Source of the DNA: Thermoplasmata archaeon
GTDB lineage: Archaea > Thermoplasmatota > Penumbrarchaeia > Penumbrarchaeales > EX4484-36
Direction: 5' to 3'
DNA: 25,328 bases
NCBI GenBank assembly: GCA_021160765.1
Contig: JAGHBW010000223.1
Span: forward strand, 1-25,328
The notes below the pieces were generated by a model that made no database searches, was not told where the DNA came from, and saw nothing but the letters and a program-made list of their open reading frames with translations. Position 1 is the first letter of the stretch. Every line of letters starts with the position of its first letter. This document shows, in pieces, positions 7,855 through 15,383 of the stretch. Made by a program: the position numbers and the translations under genes.

Positions 7855-10821
7855 ATGAGCAGTAGAACTGGATGGAATAAGTGGGCGCTTGTGAGCGTTG
7901 CTATGCTCTTTGTGGGGATGTTCTTCATTCCCACTACAGGTGCTGGCTCAGGTGCTGGAACCCTCCAGGGGTATATACTGGACGACCGCTTCCAGCCTGT
8001 GGAGAATGTTGAAGTGAAAATTACCTCCGCATATTGGGGCCACACATATACAGCATATACGGATGATACTGGGTACTTTTCTGTAAGCCTTCCACCCGGT
8101 TCATATGTAATCTCTCTTCATCCTGAAGGCTATCGGGTGAAGTACATCTCCCCCGGGGTAGTCTACATCAAACCTGATGAGACAGTAAACGTGGAAATAG
8201 GGGTTGAGAAGGTTGTTGGTGAAATAGAATTTTATGGGTATGTAAAGAACGGAGACAATGAGTCAATCCCCGGGGCGATCATAACCGCCCATTCCTCGGG
8301 GTATACCATCTCAACCACATCCAACGCTTCGGGATATTATTCCCTTTCCCTACCTCGCGGTGGATACCACATTCTTGTAGATGCTAGCGGCTACAACTAT
8401 GACTCCCGATATATCGTCTTTTCCAACGATTTCCAACAGAACATCACCCTCACACGACCAACTGGGACGGGCTACCTGGTGTATGGTAAAGTAAAGAATT
8501 CCACGGGTGCCTATTTGAATGATATAAAGGTAAGCCTCTGGGATGTGAACTACAATCACCTGGTTACTCCAGATGCAGACTCATTTGTGAGAAATTACAT
8601 TTTCCGGATAAAGGTCTATCCCTCACACTTCAAACTGATCGTTGAAAGAGCAGGCTACAGACCCTACATCGCAGATATCACAATCTCCAATTCCGATCCA
8701 ACATGGATGGATACAAACATCGTTCTTCAAGAGGTAGCAGGGGATGTAATTGAAACAGAGGTTCATTTCGGTGAAGACTTCAACACCAGTACTGTTGTTC
8801 AGAGATGGACCCTCTCTCCTACAACAAAACTTTACGGTCTCAACTACACTGCTGGGAATCCGCTCATGCAAATAGATCGCTCCCTGGGCAATGGCGACAA
8901 CGTAATAGACGAGACAGAGATGCAGAGATTTGCTGATTATCTGAAGTCCCTTGGGCCAAGACATTATTTCACCGATGGGTACTTTACGGTGAACGGAAAC
9001 GCCTATGAGTATTCAGAGGGGGATGGATTTGAGGTGGATGTGTCAGATATCACCGGCCCTGTAATGGACACTGATATGCCTGTCGTTACTTTCACCTATA
9101 AGTACGTAGTGAAGGAGGGCTTCGCAAATCCTGAGAGCGTACAGGTGGACGTGCTCTCCCTTGATGATGGAGAAAGCCTTAAGTTCTTCCTACCATCTGA
9201 CTATGAGGTCCTTCACAACTTCAACGATGAGATTGGGGTTATTGAAGAGGGAAATGTGTCCATATTCACTGCCTACAGAATATACTCCTTTACTGCTAAG
9301 ATAAAAGAGCCTCCTGTAGCTAAGATCACCATCGTGAACCCTGATGCCCTACATTATAGAGAAGAGAAGCACTATGTTCTTAACCTTGACGATCCGCTTA
9401 ATCTCAGCGCCAAGGAGTCATACGATCCAGTAGGTGACATCGTAAACTTCACCTGGAAGGTCCCGAGGGTTGGTGAATTCTACGGTGAGAGGCTTAACGT
9501 CACCTTCTCCCTGGATGGGGAATATAACATTACCCTCAAGGTTGTTGACTCCTCCAATTTGGAATCTGAGGACTGGATTGTAATATATGCCGATGGACAG
9601 GCCCCCGAAGCTACTGCTTTCATCCAAAATGAGACTGGCGTGAATGTCTCTTCAGCGGATGAGGATGAGACCCTCACATTTAACGCTACTTTAAGCAGCG
9701 ATAATACTGAAATAGACACCTACGTCTGGGATTTCGGTGATGGAACAGGTATACTCTCAGGAGACGTGGTATATCACGTCTTCCGGGACCCCGGTGTGTA
9801 TAACATAACCCTTAACGTTACAGACATCGCTGGAAGGTATTCCATTTATACCATTCATAACTTCGTTGTGAGGGACAGGACACCCCCTGTTGCCATTATA
9901 CAACCTATTGGTACAGAAAATGCTGTTGACGTGGATGAAAAGGTTGAGTTTAATGGCAGTCAGTCCTATGACCCAAGAGAGAAACCAGAGGATTGGGTAT
10001 ATGATCTATCCAGATATCTGTGGGATTTTGATGCCTCCGACGGCTTATGGTGGGAGCAGAACAAGACAACGCCTGATCCTGACGAGGGTGCTATTGGAAA
10101 GATCGTGAATCACTCCTACAGCAAACCTGGTTTCTACACCATAACCCTCAATGTTACTGACTCTGCTGGATACACTGACCAGACCAACTACACACTTGAA
10201 GTACGCGGACCAGATCTCCGGGTAAGTTTTGTAGAGTACAAGCCGGAGGAGGGGAAGATCAAGGAGGGAGAGAAACTAGAGATTACGGTGAATATCACAA
10301 ACAAGGGCAGTGTAGAAGCTAAAAACTTCAGTATATGGGTTAAAGTGGGTAGCAAGACTATAAAGAAGGAGTTCGTAAGTTCCCTGAGCCCTGATGAAAC
10401 CTATGAGTTCAAGGCTGTCTGGAAGGAGCCAACTGCTGGCACAAAGGTTGTGAAAGTGGAGATTGATCCCGCAGACACTGTTCTGGAGAGCGATGAGACA
10501 AACAACGTCTACGAGCATACAATAAAGGTAACGGAGAAGAAGAGCACCATAACCTATTGGGCTATTGGGATAATTGTAGCCCTCATCGTAATATACGTTG
10601 CATGGAGTTGGTACTATAAGGGCGAGCTTGGCTTTGAACCCATTGTTGACCTCTTCCGCCGTGAAAAGGGCGAGGTAAAGGAGAAGAAACCAGAGAAAAA
10701 ACCTGAGAAAAAGAAGATCAAAAAGGAGGAGGAAAAGGTGGAGGAAGAGGGGGAAAAAGGGGAGAAGAAGGGGAAAAAGACGGAAGAGAAAAAGAAGAAG
10801 AAAGGTGGCAAAAAGAAGTAA
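7855..10821 (+). CDS. Large single-pass surface protein: carboxypeptidase-regulatory-like, PKD and CARDB domains, lysine-rich cytoplasmic tail
   Basis: This is a 988-residue protein with a signal peptide (about 10-30, WALVSVAMLFVGMFF). Three carboxypeptidase-regulatory-like beta domains follow (about 35-105, 124-200, 205-295; each with a G-Y-F/Y-S-x-S-L-P turn or a variant). Then comes an unrecognised segment (about 300-485) with an acidic loop DRSLGNGDNVIDETE (341-355) that vaguely resembles a dockerin or EF-hand loop. Three PKD-like domains follow (about 485-580, 582-674, 675-782; WDFGDGTG in the second) and a CARDB domain (about 784-890). One membrane helix (about 897-918) precedes a tail of about 65 residues, nearly all K, E and G with net positive charge. 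Many NxS/T sequons fit a glycosylated exterior. ATG 7855 has GGAGG 8 nt upstream. It probably acts in adhesion or as a cell-surface scaffold, which is inferred from domains only. Its TAA abuts the stop of endA on the other strand. Confidence 0.85.
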   Translation: MSSRTGWNKWALVSVAMLFVGMFFIPTTGAGSGAGTLQGYILDDRFQPVENVEVKITSAYWGHTYTAYTDDTGYFSVSLPPGSYVISLHPEGYRVKYISPGVVYIKPDETVNVEIGVEKVVGEIEFYGYVKNGDNESIPGAIITAHSSGYTISTTSNASGYYSLSLPRGGYHILVDASGYNYDSRYIVFSNDFQQNITLTRPTGTGYLVYGKVKNSTGAYLNDIKVSLWDVNYNHLVTPDADSFVRNYIFRIKVYPSHFKLIVERAGYRPYIADITISNSDPTWMDTNIVLQEVAGDVIETEVHFGEDFNTSTVVQRWTLSPTTKLYGLNYTAGNPLMQIDRSLGNGDNVIDETEMQRFADYLKSLGPRHYFTDGYFTVNGNAYEYSEGDGFEVDVSDITGPVMDTDMPVVTFTYKYVVKEGFANPESVQVDVLSLDDGESLKFFLPSDYEVLHNFNDEIGVIEEGNVSIFTAYRIYSFTAKIKEPPVAKITIVNPDALHYREEKHYVLNLDDPLNLSAKESYDPVGDIVNFTWKVPRVGEFYGERLNVTFSLDGEYNITLKVVDSSNLESEDWIVIYADGQAPEATAFIQNETGVNVSSADEDETLTFNATLSSDNTEIDTYVWDFGDGTGILSGDVVYHVFRDPGVYNITLNVTDIAGRYSIYTIHNFVVRDRTPPVAIIQPIGTENAVDVDEKVEFNGSQSYDPREKPEDWVYDLSRYLWDFDASDGLWWEQNKTTPDPDEGAIGKIVNHSYSKPGFYTITLNVTDSAGYTDQTNYTLEVRGPDLRVSFVEYKPEEGKIKEGEKLEITVNITNKGSVEAKNFSIWVKVGSKTIKKEFVSSLSPDETYEFKAVWKEPTAGTKVVKVEIDPADTVLESDETNNVYEHTIKVTEKKSTITYWAIGIIVALIVIYVAWSWYYKGELGFEPIVDLFRREKGEVKEKKPEKKPEKKKIKKEEEKVEEEGEKGEKKGKKTEEKKKKKGGKKK

Positions 10822-11826
10822 TCAGACTCTGATCCAGCGAAGAGAAAGAAAGAGGTAGGGGGCAGTATTATCCCCCTCCCCAACATTTTCTTTATTTTCA
10901 AATGCTAGGATTAATTCTTTTTTAACACCATGTGCGATCCTAGCGGCAGCTAACAGGTCCATTGCTTTAATTCTGGGCCTTGCTGATCCAATGTACCGGA
11001 GAAGATAAGATGAATGGGCAATATCTGGAGAGGTGCGGTATATTCTAAAATCAGCACCATATTTAAGTCCCGAACGCACCACATATCCCCTCTCAGAGAT
11101 ATAGGAATAAAGGTGTGAAAGAGAGCCAACCTTTCCAACATCCCCCTTCAAATACCTCTCCTCACTTTTGTCCATAAATAAGAGGATCCATCTCATCCTT
11201 CCATTAACCTCACCTTTAAAAAGATGTACAGCAAGCTCTTTGAAACTCACGATTTCCCCCGTCCATGATGAGGCCCTACGGCCAGCTGGTATTTTCTGCC
11301 AATGGAAGGGGGAGACACGGTAATAGGTAACATCACCCTCTGTATCGTAAAAGGCAAAAAGGAGCTCTCTTTTGAGGGATGTACACCTCCTAAGTTCCTT
11401 GTAGACCTTCGGAAGAGGGACATACTCCCTGTAAGCGAAAGGAATTACATTCCATTTCACTGTCTTCGGTGCATTTTTTCTGCTCAGAACCTCTATTTCC
11501 CAATCACCACTCCAAATGGCCACATGACCCCTTCTTCTTAAATCCCGATAGATAATATATATGTGAAGGGGCCTTTCCCCCCGCCTAGTAAGGTTTTTTA
11601 AATACCAAGAAAGATCTTTCATCTCTCCGCTAACTGATATCCCCTCAATCCAGCCCATCTCAAGTGCATAAAGCGACTCTACAGGGTTTAAACACACGCT
11701 GTCCTTCAGAACCCTTCCCATGTGTCTTGCTAAAAAACCTTCTGCCTCCTCTATGCTAAGTCGCAATCCCCCCTTAAAATATTCAGCTATGACCATATCA
11801 TTACCCCCCATGGCGGGGGTTCTCAT
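10822..11826 (-). CDS. endA: tRNA-splicing endonuclease, two-repeat (alpha2) type
   Basis: This enzyme cuts the bulge-helix-bulge at intron ends in archaeal pre-tRNA. The C-terminal half has the complete catalytic triad: Tyr263 (GADFRIY), His271 (DIAHSSYLL) and Lys302 (RIAHGVKKEL). The Y-H spacing of 8 and H-K spacing of 31 are like those of eukaryotic Sen2/Sen34 active sites. The N-terminal half (about 25-170) looks like a degenerate copy of the fold, with a LNPVESLYALEMGWI motif. At 334 residues this is the tandem-duplicated homodimeric form, like Archaeoglobus EndA (about 305). The start at 11826 overlaps the TAA of the upstream winged-helix gene by one base (TAATG), implying translational coupling. 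An alternative ATG at codon 11 (11796) is preceded by GGGGGGT. It is the third gene of the PRC-barrel, winged-helix, endA operon. Confidence 0.92.
   Translation of the reverse strand: MRTPAMGGNDMVIAEYFKGGLRLSIEEAEGFLARHMGRVLKDSVCLNPVESLYALEMGWIEGISVSGEMKDLSWYLKNLTRRGERPLHIYIIYRDLRRRGHVAIWSGDWEIEVLSRKNAPKTVKWNVIPFAYREYVPLPKVYKELRRCTSLKRELLFAFYDTEGDVTYYRVSPFHWQKIPAGRRASSWTGEIVSFKELAVHLFKGEVNGRMRWILLFMDKSEERYLKGDVGKVGSLSHLYSYISERGYVVRSGLKYGADFRIYRTSPDIAHSSYLLRYIGSARPRIKAMDLLAAARIAHGVKKELILAFENKENVGEGDNTAPYLFLSLRWIRV
11803..11820 (-). repeat. G/C-rich hairpin at the 5' end of the endA coding region
   Basis: On the mRNA strand ACCCCC pairs with GGGGGT across a six-base loop (GCCATG). It covers codons 3-8 of endA and would sequester both the codon-6 ATG and the G-rich tract that could serve a codon-11 start. 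Confidence 0.5.
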
Positions 11827-12044
11827 TACTCCGCCACCACTCTCAAAGCACCATCATGATAGTATATCCAGATGTTGTCCTTTATCTCTTTTGTGAGGTT
11901 TGCCAGAGCTTTATATATCTCCTCCTTGCTCACGCCAAAATGGGCGGCAGCTCTAGCTGTAGACCAAGGGGTTGAAACAAAATCGTTTCTTTTTATGTAC
12001 TCGTAAAGATCCCTCTCCAGTTTGCTGAGATTGTCAAACCCCAT
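11826..12044 (-). CDS. Small winged helix-turn-helix protein
   Basis: This 72-residue protein has an N-terminal helix (LSKLERDLYEYIKRND), a helix-turn-helix (about 30-50, TARAAAHFGVSKEEIYKALANL) and a short beta wing (IWIYYHDGALRVV). The length and fold fit a minimal winged-helix nucleic-acid-binding protein. I do not recognise a named family. ATG 12044 lies 19 nt after the stop of the PRC-barrel gene; GGGGGT lies about 10 nt upstream. The stop shares a base with the endA start. It could be a regulator of the operon or an RNA-binding partner of EndA; neither is shown by the sequence. Confidence 0.75.
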   Translation of the reverse strand: MGFDNLSKLERDLYEYIKRNDFVSTPWSTARAAAHFGVSKEEIYKALANLTKEIKDNIWIYYHDGALRVVAE

Positions 12045-12063
12045 CCTTCAATACCCCCTGCTC

Positions 12064-12408
12064 TTAATGCCACCCTGTCCTAGAAATTCCACCCTCCCCC
12101 CATGGCTTTCTAACCACTCTGAGCTTCCTACGGGTTCTTCTAGGATAGCCCCCCTCAAATGTGGCCTTTCTTCTGATCTTCCCCGGGAAGTATCTCAGCA
12201 AAACTACACGCGAAATAGACTGGACCCAGCGGAAGGGTATTCCCACATCAAGGCCTCCCTCAACAAGCTCTGGATTCGTGTTGGTCACCACAAACTCGTA
12301 AATCTCCCCGCTGTCCATATCAATGATTATCCTGTCAATGGTTCCAAGCGAGACCCCTCTGTTTGTTATTACCTCCAGGCCATAAAGATTCGTTATCTCC
12401 GTTAACAT
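12064..12408 (-). CDS. PRC-barrel domain protein
   Basis: This 114-residue protein starts MLTEITNLYGLEVITNRGVSLG, the usual opening of archaeal single-domain PRC-barrel proteins. The beta barrel spans about 1-80 (GTIDRIIIDMDSGEIYEFVV, later VGIPFRWVQSI). The C-terminal 35 residues are strongly basic (PRRTRRKLRVVRK), which suggests nucleic-acid contact. PRC barrels are small interaction modules related to the RimM C-terminal domain; archaeal stand-alone copies have been linked to cell division (the CdpB group) and RNA metabolism, and I cannot choose between these here. I chose ATG 12408 because AGGAG lies 8 nt upstream and the family N-terminus begins there; an in-frame GTG at 12531 would add 41 unrelated residues. 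It is the first gene of the endA operon. Confidence 0.8.
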   Translation of the reverse strand: MLTEITNLYGLEVITNRGVSLGTIDRIIIDMDSGEIYEFVVTNTNPELVEGGLDVGIPFRWVQSISRVVLLRYFPGKIRRKATFEGGYPRRTRRKLRVVRKPWGEGGISRTGWH

Positions 12409-12544
12409 AGAAAATTCTCCTGTGCTCCTATTACCACAGGTAAATAAAGGACCAAAGATAAAATATTTTTCCCCTCTTCCCTTCACCCTCCGAGCTATAT
12501 AACTGGGGTTGACGAGATTCTCAATCTTCACACCGGTATGAGAA

Positions 12545-12553
12545 GTATAAAAT
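12545..12553 (+). promoter_or_regulatory. TATA box of the J-domain surface protein
   Basis: GTATAAAAT is centred about 29 nt before ATG 12578 and no Shine-Dalgarno lies between, so the transcript is probably leaderless. The reverse strand reads ATTTTATAC and could also serve the divergent PRC-barrel operon. Confidence 0.6.
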
Positions 12554-12577
12554 ACCTTTTTCCACTATGGGCAAATC

Positions 12578-15304
12578 ATGAATCAACTGGGTGTCAGAGA
12601 GCGCACTAACATAAACCATGTTGTCATTCTCCTCACACTGGCACCTCTTCTTTTATGGGGATCTACCTCCCCCATTGTAATTAATGGATCTGCCACTAAT
12701 ACGAGAGGATTCACTCTCTCTTTTGAGATGGATTCAGAGGGGGTTAATGGAAAAACCTGTTTCGCCATGTATCGCACCTACAACCTCACTGTAAATGTAC
12801 ACGGCATCCCCCCCGGGGAGGTGGAAGCTGTCAATCTAACCCTAGCCCCCTATTCTTACAACATTCACCTTCACTGGAATAGAAGTATGGGGGATTGGAA
12901 GGACAATTCCTCCGATGAGGGGGGATACATAGAATATCTCGGGTGTGAGGTTATTGAAAGCGTGCCTCTCTCACTCTTCAAACTAACCTTTTACGTTCTA
13001 TTTACATGGAACTGGAGTGCTACCGATTACAAAAGCGTTCTGATCAATGTATCTACAGTGGAGGGAGGGGATTCCTTAGAGGTCTCCAATGCATTCAGGG
13101 TGAAAGGGACACTTTTCCTCTCAGGCAGTCTAGAGATCAAGGGTGAGAGGGAAGAAACAGTGTACATTGGAGACTGGGTAAGTGGTAATTATACCCTCCA
13201 CATTGGCGGACTTCGCCTGCGGTATGAGGATCCGATCCTTTATGTCCCCTCACCAGAATACTATAAATTCGTTCTCAACTGTAGTGCGGGAGAATTGTCT
13301 ATTTATGAGCCGCCCCCCGACGGCATGTTGAACATCTCGACTACAACCCCTATTGTGACAGGGCAGAACGTCACTTATACCATATCCATCACAGGCCTTG
13401 CAGCACCCCATCTCAGAAGCCCCTACACTTTCACCTTAAATATTGACTCGACTCCACCAAATCCTGTCAGAAACCTCAGAATGCATCCTGACTGCGCTAC
13501 TGATCCCCCTTCTCTGTTTGATAATGACCTTCAGGTTTATCTTACTTGGGATAGTGGTGGAGACATTGGAAGCGGGATCTCCCAGTATCTTTTAGGGATA
13601 GGGGACGGTCCGCTTAACATATCAGCACATAACAGAATGAGAGTAAACCTACCAAGGGCGGGAAAAATCAACCTTACCATCGCAGCAGTTGACCGCGTCG
13701 GAAATATCGGTCCTGGAACCACTATCAACATCACAGTGGACAACATAGAGCCCAAAGCGACGATCCTTGAACCACTGGAGGGGGTCTGGTACAATACGAC
13801 CTACATAAGGTGCGTGGTTCACTTTGAAGATCTAGGCGGTTCGGGGCTGGATGAAGATTCCATACGATACGCCCTTACGAAAGGTGAGGGGGCTCCTACC
13901 TGGAGGTCCCCCATGGGTGCTTCCTTTGAGAATGGAACTCTTATACAGTATATAACAAACCTTACAGACGGATCTGATAATTTCATAATGTGGCAGATTT
14001 CTGATAACGTTGGAAACGTTCTTCAAACATCTCCACTGGCCATATATGTGGACACAACCCCCCCAAGATTTCTTAACCCTCTGCCGTCTCAGGAACAGAT
14101 AATGCACAATACCTCTGTGAGGTTTATGATAGACGTTGAGGATGACGTAAGAGGTTCTGGATTGAACTTCACAACCCTTGAATATCGGTACAGCACAGAT
14201 GGCCTCACCAATTTTACATCCTGGATAGTTGTTGACAACATCACGGCGCAGGACGACTATCATGCCACCTTGACAGTTTTGCTCCATCTAAGAAGTTCCT
14301 ATAATAATTTCGTACAGTTCAGAGTTAAGGATCTTGCGGGGAACGTTTTGGTCTCCGACGCCTATCAGATAAAGGTAAACACACCTCCTGTAATTGTAGT
14401 TAATGGTAGGAGTGTTGTGGGTGAAGGACCCTCGTTTGAGGTAAAGGAAACAGATAGTCTAACAATAGATGCGTCGGAAACCTATGACCCCGATGGGGAC
14501 CATCTAACTTTTAGATGGAGATCCGATGTGGAGGGACCATACTCGGAAACCTCCCCCATACTTACCCTTCATTCTCTTCCCGAAGGATGCTTTAACATCA
14601 CCCTTGAGGTGGATGACGGCTACGGGAATGTTGTAAGGGTAACGTTTCCTGTGAAGGTTCTTCCCGTTAACGAAACCTCCACAGCCTCAGGAATTCTGGA
14701 AATGCTCTCTAAGTACCTTTCGCCCCCCTTCCTTTACTATATCATCATCGCTGTAGTGTCTTTGATCGTTATTATTACCGTTGTTAGTGCTAAGAGAAGC
14801 AAGAAAGAGGAAGAAGAGGTGGCAGTGGAAGAGAAAGGAGAAGAAGTTCAGGAAATGGAAGAGGTCTCATTTGATCTAGAAGAGGGCGGGGAAGAAGAGG
14901 TGATGATGGAAGTTGAAGGTGGTGGGGAGGAGGTGTTCACCCCCACATTTCCGTTTGGTGCAGCTTACCAGATGGGTGGGTTTGCCCAAACTGGCTACGC
15001 TCAGAATAATTATAGAACAACAACCTCTTCGGCTACTGATCTCTCCGATGAATTTGATTTTGATTATGACCTATACGACGTCCTAGGGGTCTCGCCAGAT
15101 GCGTCAGAAGGAGAGATAAAAAGAGCGTATAGAATCCTTGCCGCCAAATATCATCCCGATAGAGCAGCAGCCTTGGGCATAGAACCTGATGAAGCCAAGG
15201 AGATGATGATTAGGATAAACAAGGCGAAAGAGATCCTGCTGAACCCGGAAAAGAGATCGCTTTACGATGATTACAGGGAGAGTAGCTTCACAGTAGAGGA
15301 CTGA
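12578..15304 (+). CDS. Single-pass surface protein with extracellular Ig-like/PKD domains and a cytoplasmic J domain
   Basis: This is a 908-residue protein in one uninterrupted frame. A signal peptide (about 14-33, HVVILLTLAPLLLWGSTS) is followed by a beta-rich ectodomain full of NxS/T sequons. Visible parts are an uncharacterised N-terminal part (35-290), an Fn3/Ig-like unit (about 292-390), two Ig-like units of the PPxxxxxxP type (about 391-494 and 494-603) and a PKD domain (about 603-705, ASETYDPDGDHLTFRW). A membrane helix (about 717-739, YIIIAVVSLIVIITVV) leads to a very acidic cytoplasmic linker (about 745-795), a Q/N/Y/G-rich stretch and a C-terminal J domain (about 829-905). The J domain has YDVLGVSPDASEGEIKRAY, the HPD motif at 859-861 and INKAKEILLNPEKRSLYDDY. 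J domains stimulate Hsp70 (DnaK) ATPase, so this protein could recruit DnaK to the membrane. TATA spacing supports ATG 12578. The next gene starts 79 nt downstream. Confidence 0.88.
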   Translation: MNQLGVRERTNINHVVILLTLAPLLLWGSTSPIVINGSATNTRGFTLSFEMDSEGVNGKTCFAMYRTYNLTVNVHGIPPGEVEAVNLTLAPYSYNIHLHWNRSMGDWKDNSSDEGGYIEYLGCEVIESVPLSLFKLTFYVLFTWNWSATDYKSVLINVSTVEGGDSLEVSNAFRVKGTLFLSGSLEIKGEREETVYIGDWVSGNYTLHIGGLRLRYEDPILYVPSPEYYKFVLNCSAGELSIYEPPPDGMLNISTTTPIVTGQNVTYTISITGLAAPHLRSPYTFTLNIDSTPPNPVRNLRMHPDCATDPPSLFDNDLQVYLTWDSGGDIGSGISQYLLGIGDGPLNISAHNRMRVNLPRAGKINLTIAAVDRVGNIGPGTTINITVDNIEPKATILEPLEGVWYNTTYIRCVVHFEDLGGSGLDEDSIRYALTKGEGAPTWRSPMGASFENGTLIQYITNLTDGSDNFIMWQISDNVGNVLQTSPLAIYVDTTPPRFLNPLPSQEQIMHNTSVRFMIDVEDDVRGSGLNFTTLEYRYSTDGLTNFTSWIVVDNITAQDDYHATLTVLLHLRSSYNNFVQFRVKDLAGNVLVSDAYQIKVNTPPVIVVNGRSVVGEGPSFEVKETDSLTIDASETYDPDGDHLTFRWRSDVEGPYSETSPILTLHSLPEGCFNITLEVDDGYGNVVRVTFPVKVLPVNETSTASGILEMLSKYLSPPFLYYIIIAVVSLIVIITVVSAKRSKKEEEEVAVEEKGEEVQEMEEVSFDLEEGGEEEVMMEVEGGGEEVFTPTFPFGAAYQMGGFAQTGYAQNNYRTTTSSATDLSDEFDFDYDLYDVLGVSPDASEGEIKRAYRILAAKYHPDRAAALGIEPDEAKEMMIRINKAKEILLNPEKRSLYDDYRESSFTVED

Positions 15305-15323
15305 TATTTATCTGATATTTATC
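15302..15323 (+). repeat. Tandem 11-bp repeat at the J-domain gene stop
   Basis: TGATATTTATC occurs twice head to tail; the first copy contains the stop codon TGA. It looks like a simple duplication. Confidence 0.7.
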
Positions 15324-15331
15324 TCCCCCTC

Positions 15332-15340
15332 TTTTTTAAA
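15332..15340 (+). promoter_or_regulatory. T-run / TTTAAA element between the J-domain gene and the first pilin-like giant
   Basis: Six T bases followed by AAA could act as a weak terminator of the J-domain gene or as a TATA box about 50 nt before the next start. The two roles cannot be separated by eye. Confidence 0.3.
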
Positions 15341-15383
15341 CACCTCTCATATCTCCCCCAATGAATTATATTCAGGGGGTCCT

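Noticed and set aside
10614..10901. Minus-strand 95-residue frame rich in Phe and Ser
   Set aside because: It is the complement of the K/E-rich tail of the 988-residue protein; low-complexity composition explains the open frame.
12409..12531. GTG start at 12531 giving a 155-residue PRC-barrel protein
   Set aside because: The family N-terminus begins at the ATG at 12408, which has AGGAG upstream; the extension has no recognisable similarity and the GTG has no supporting site.
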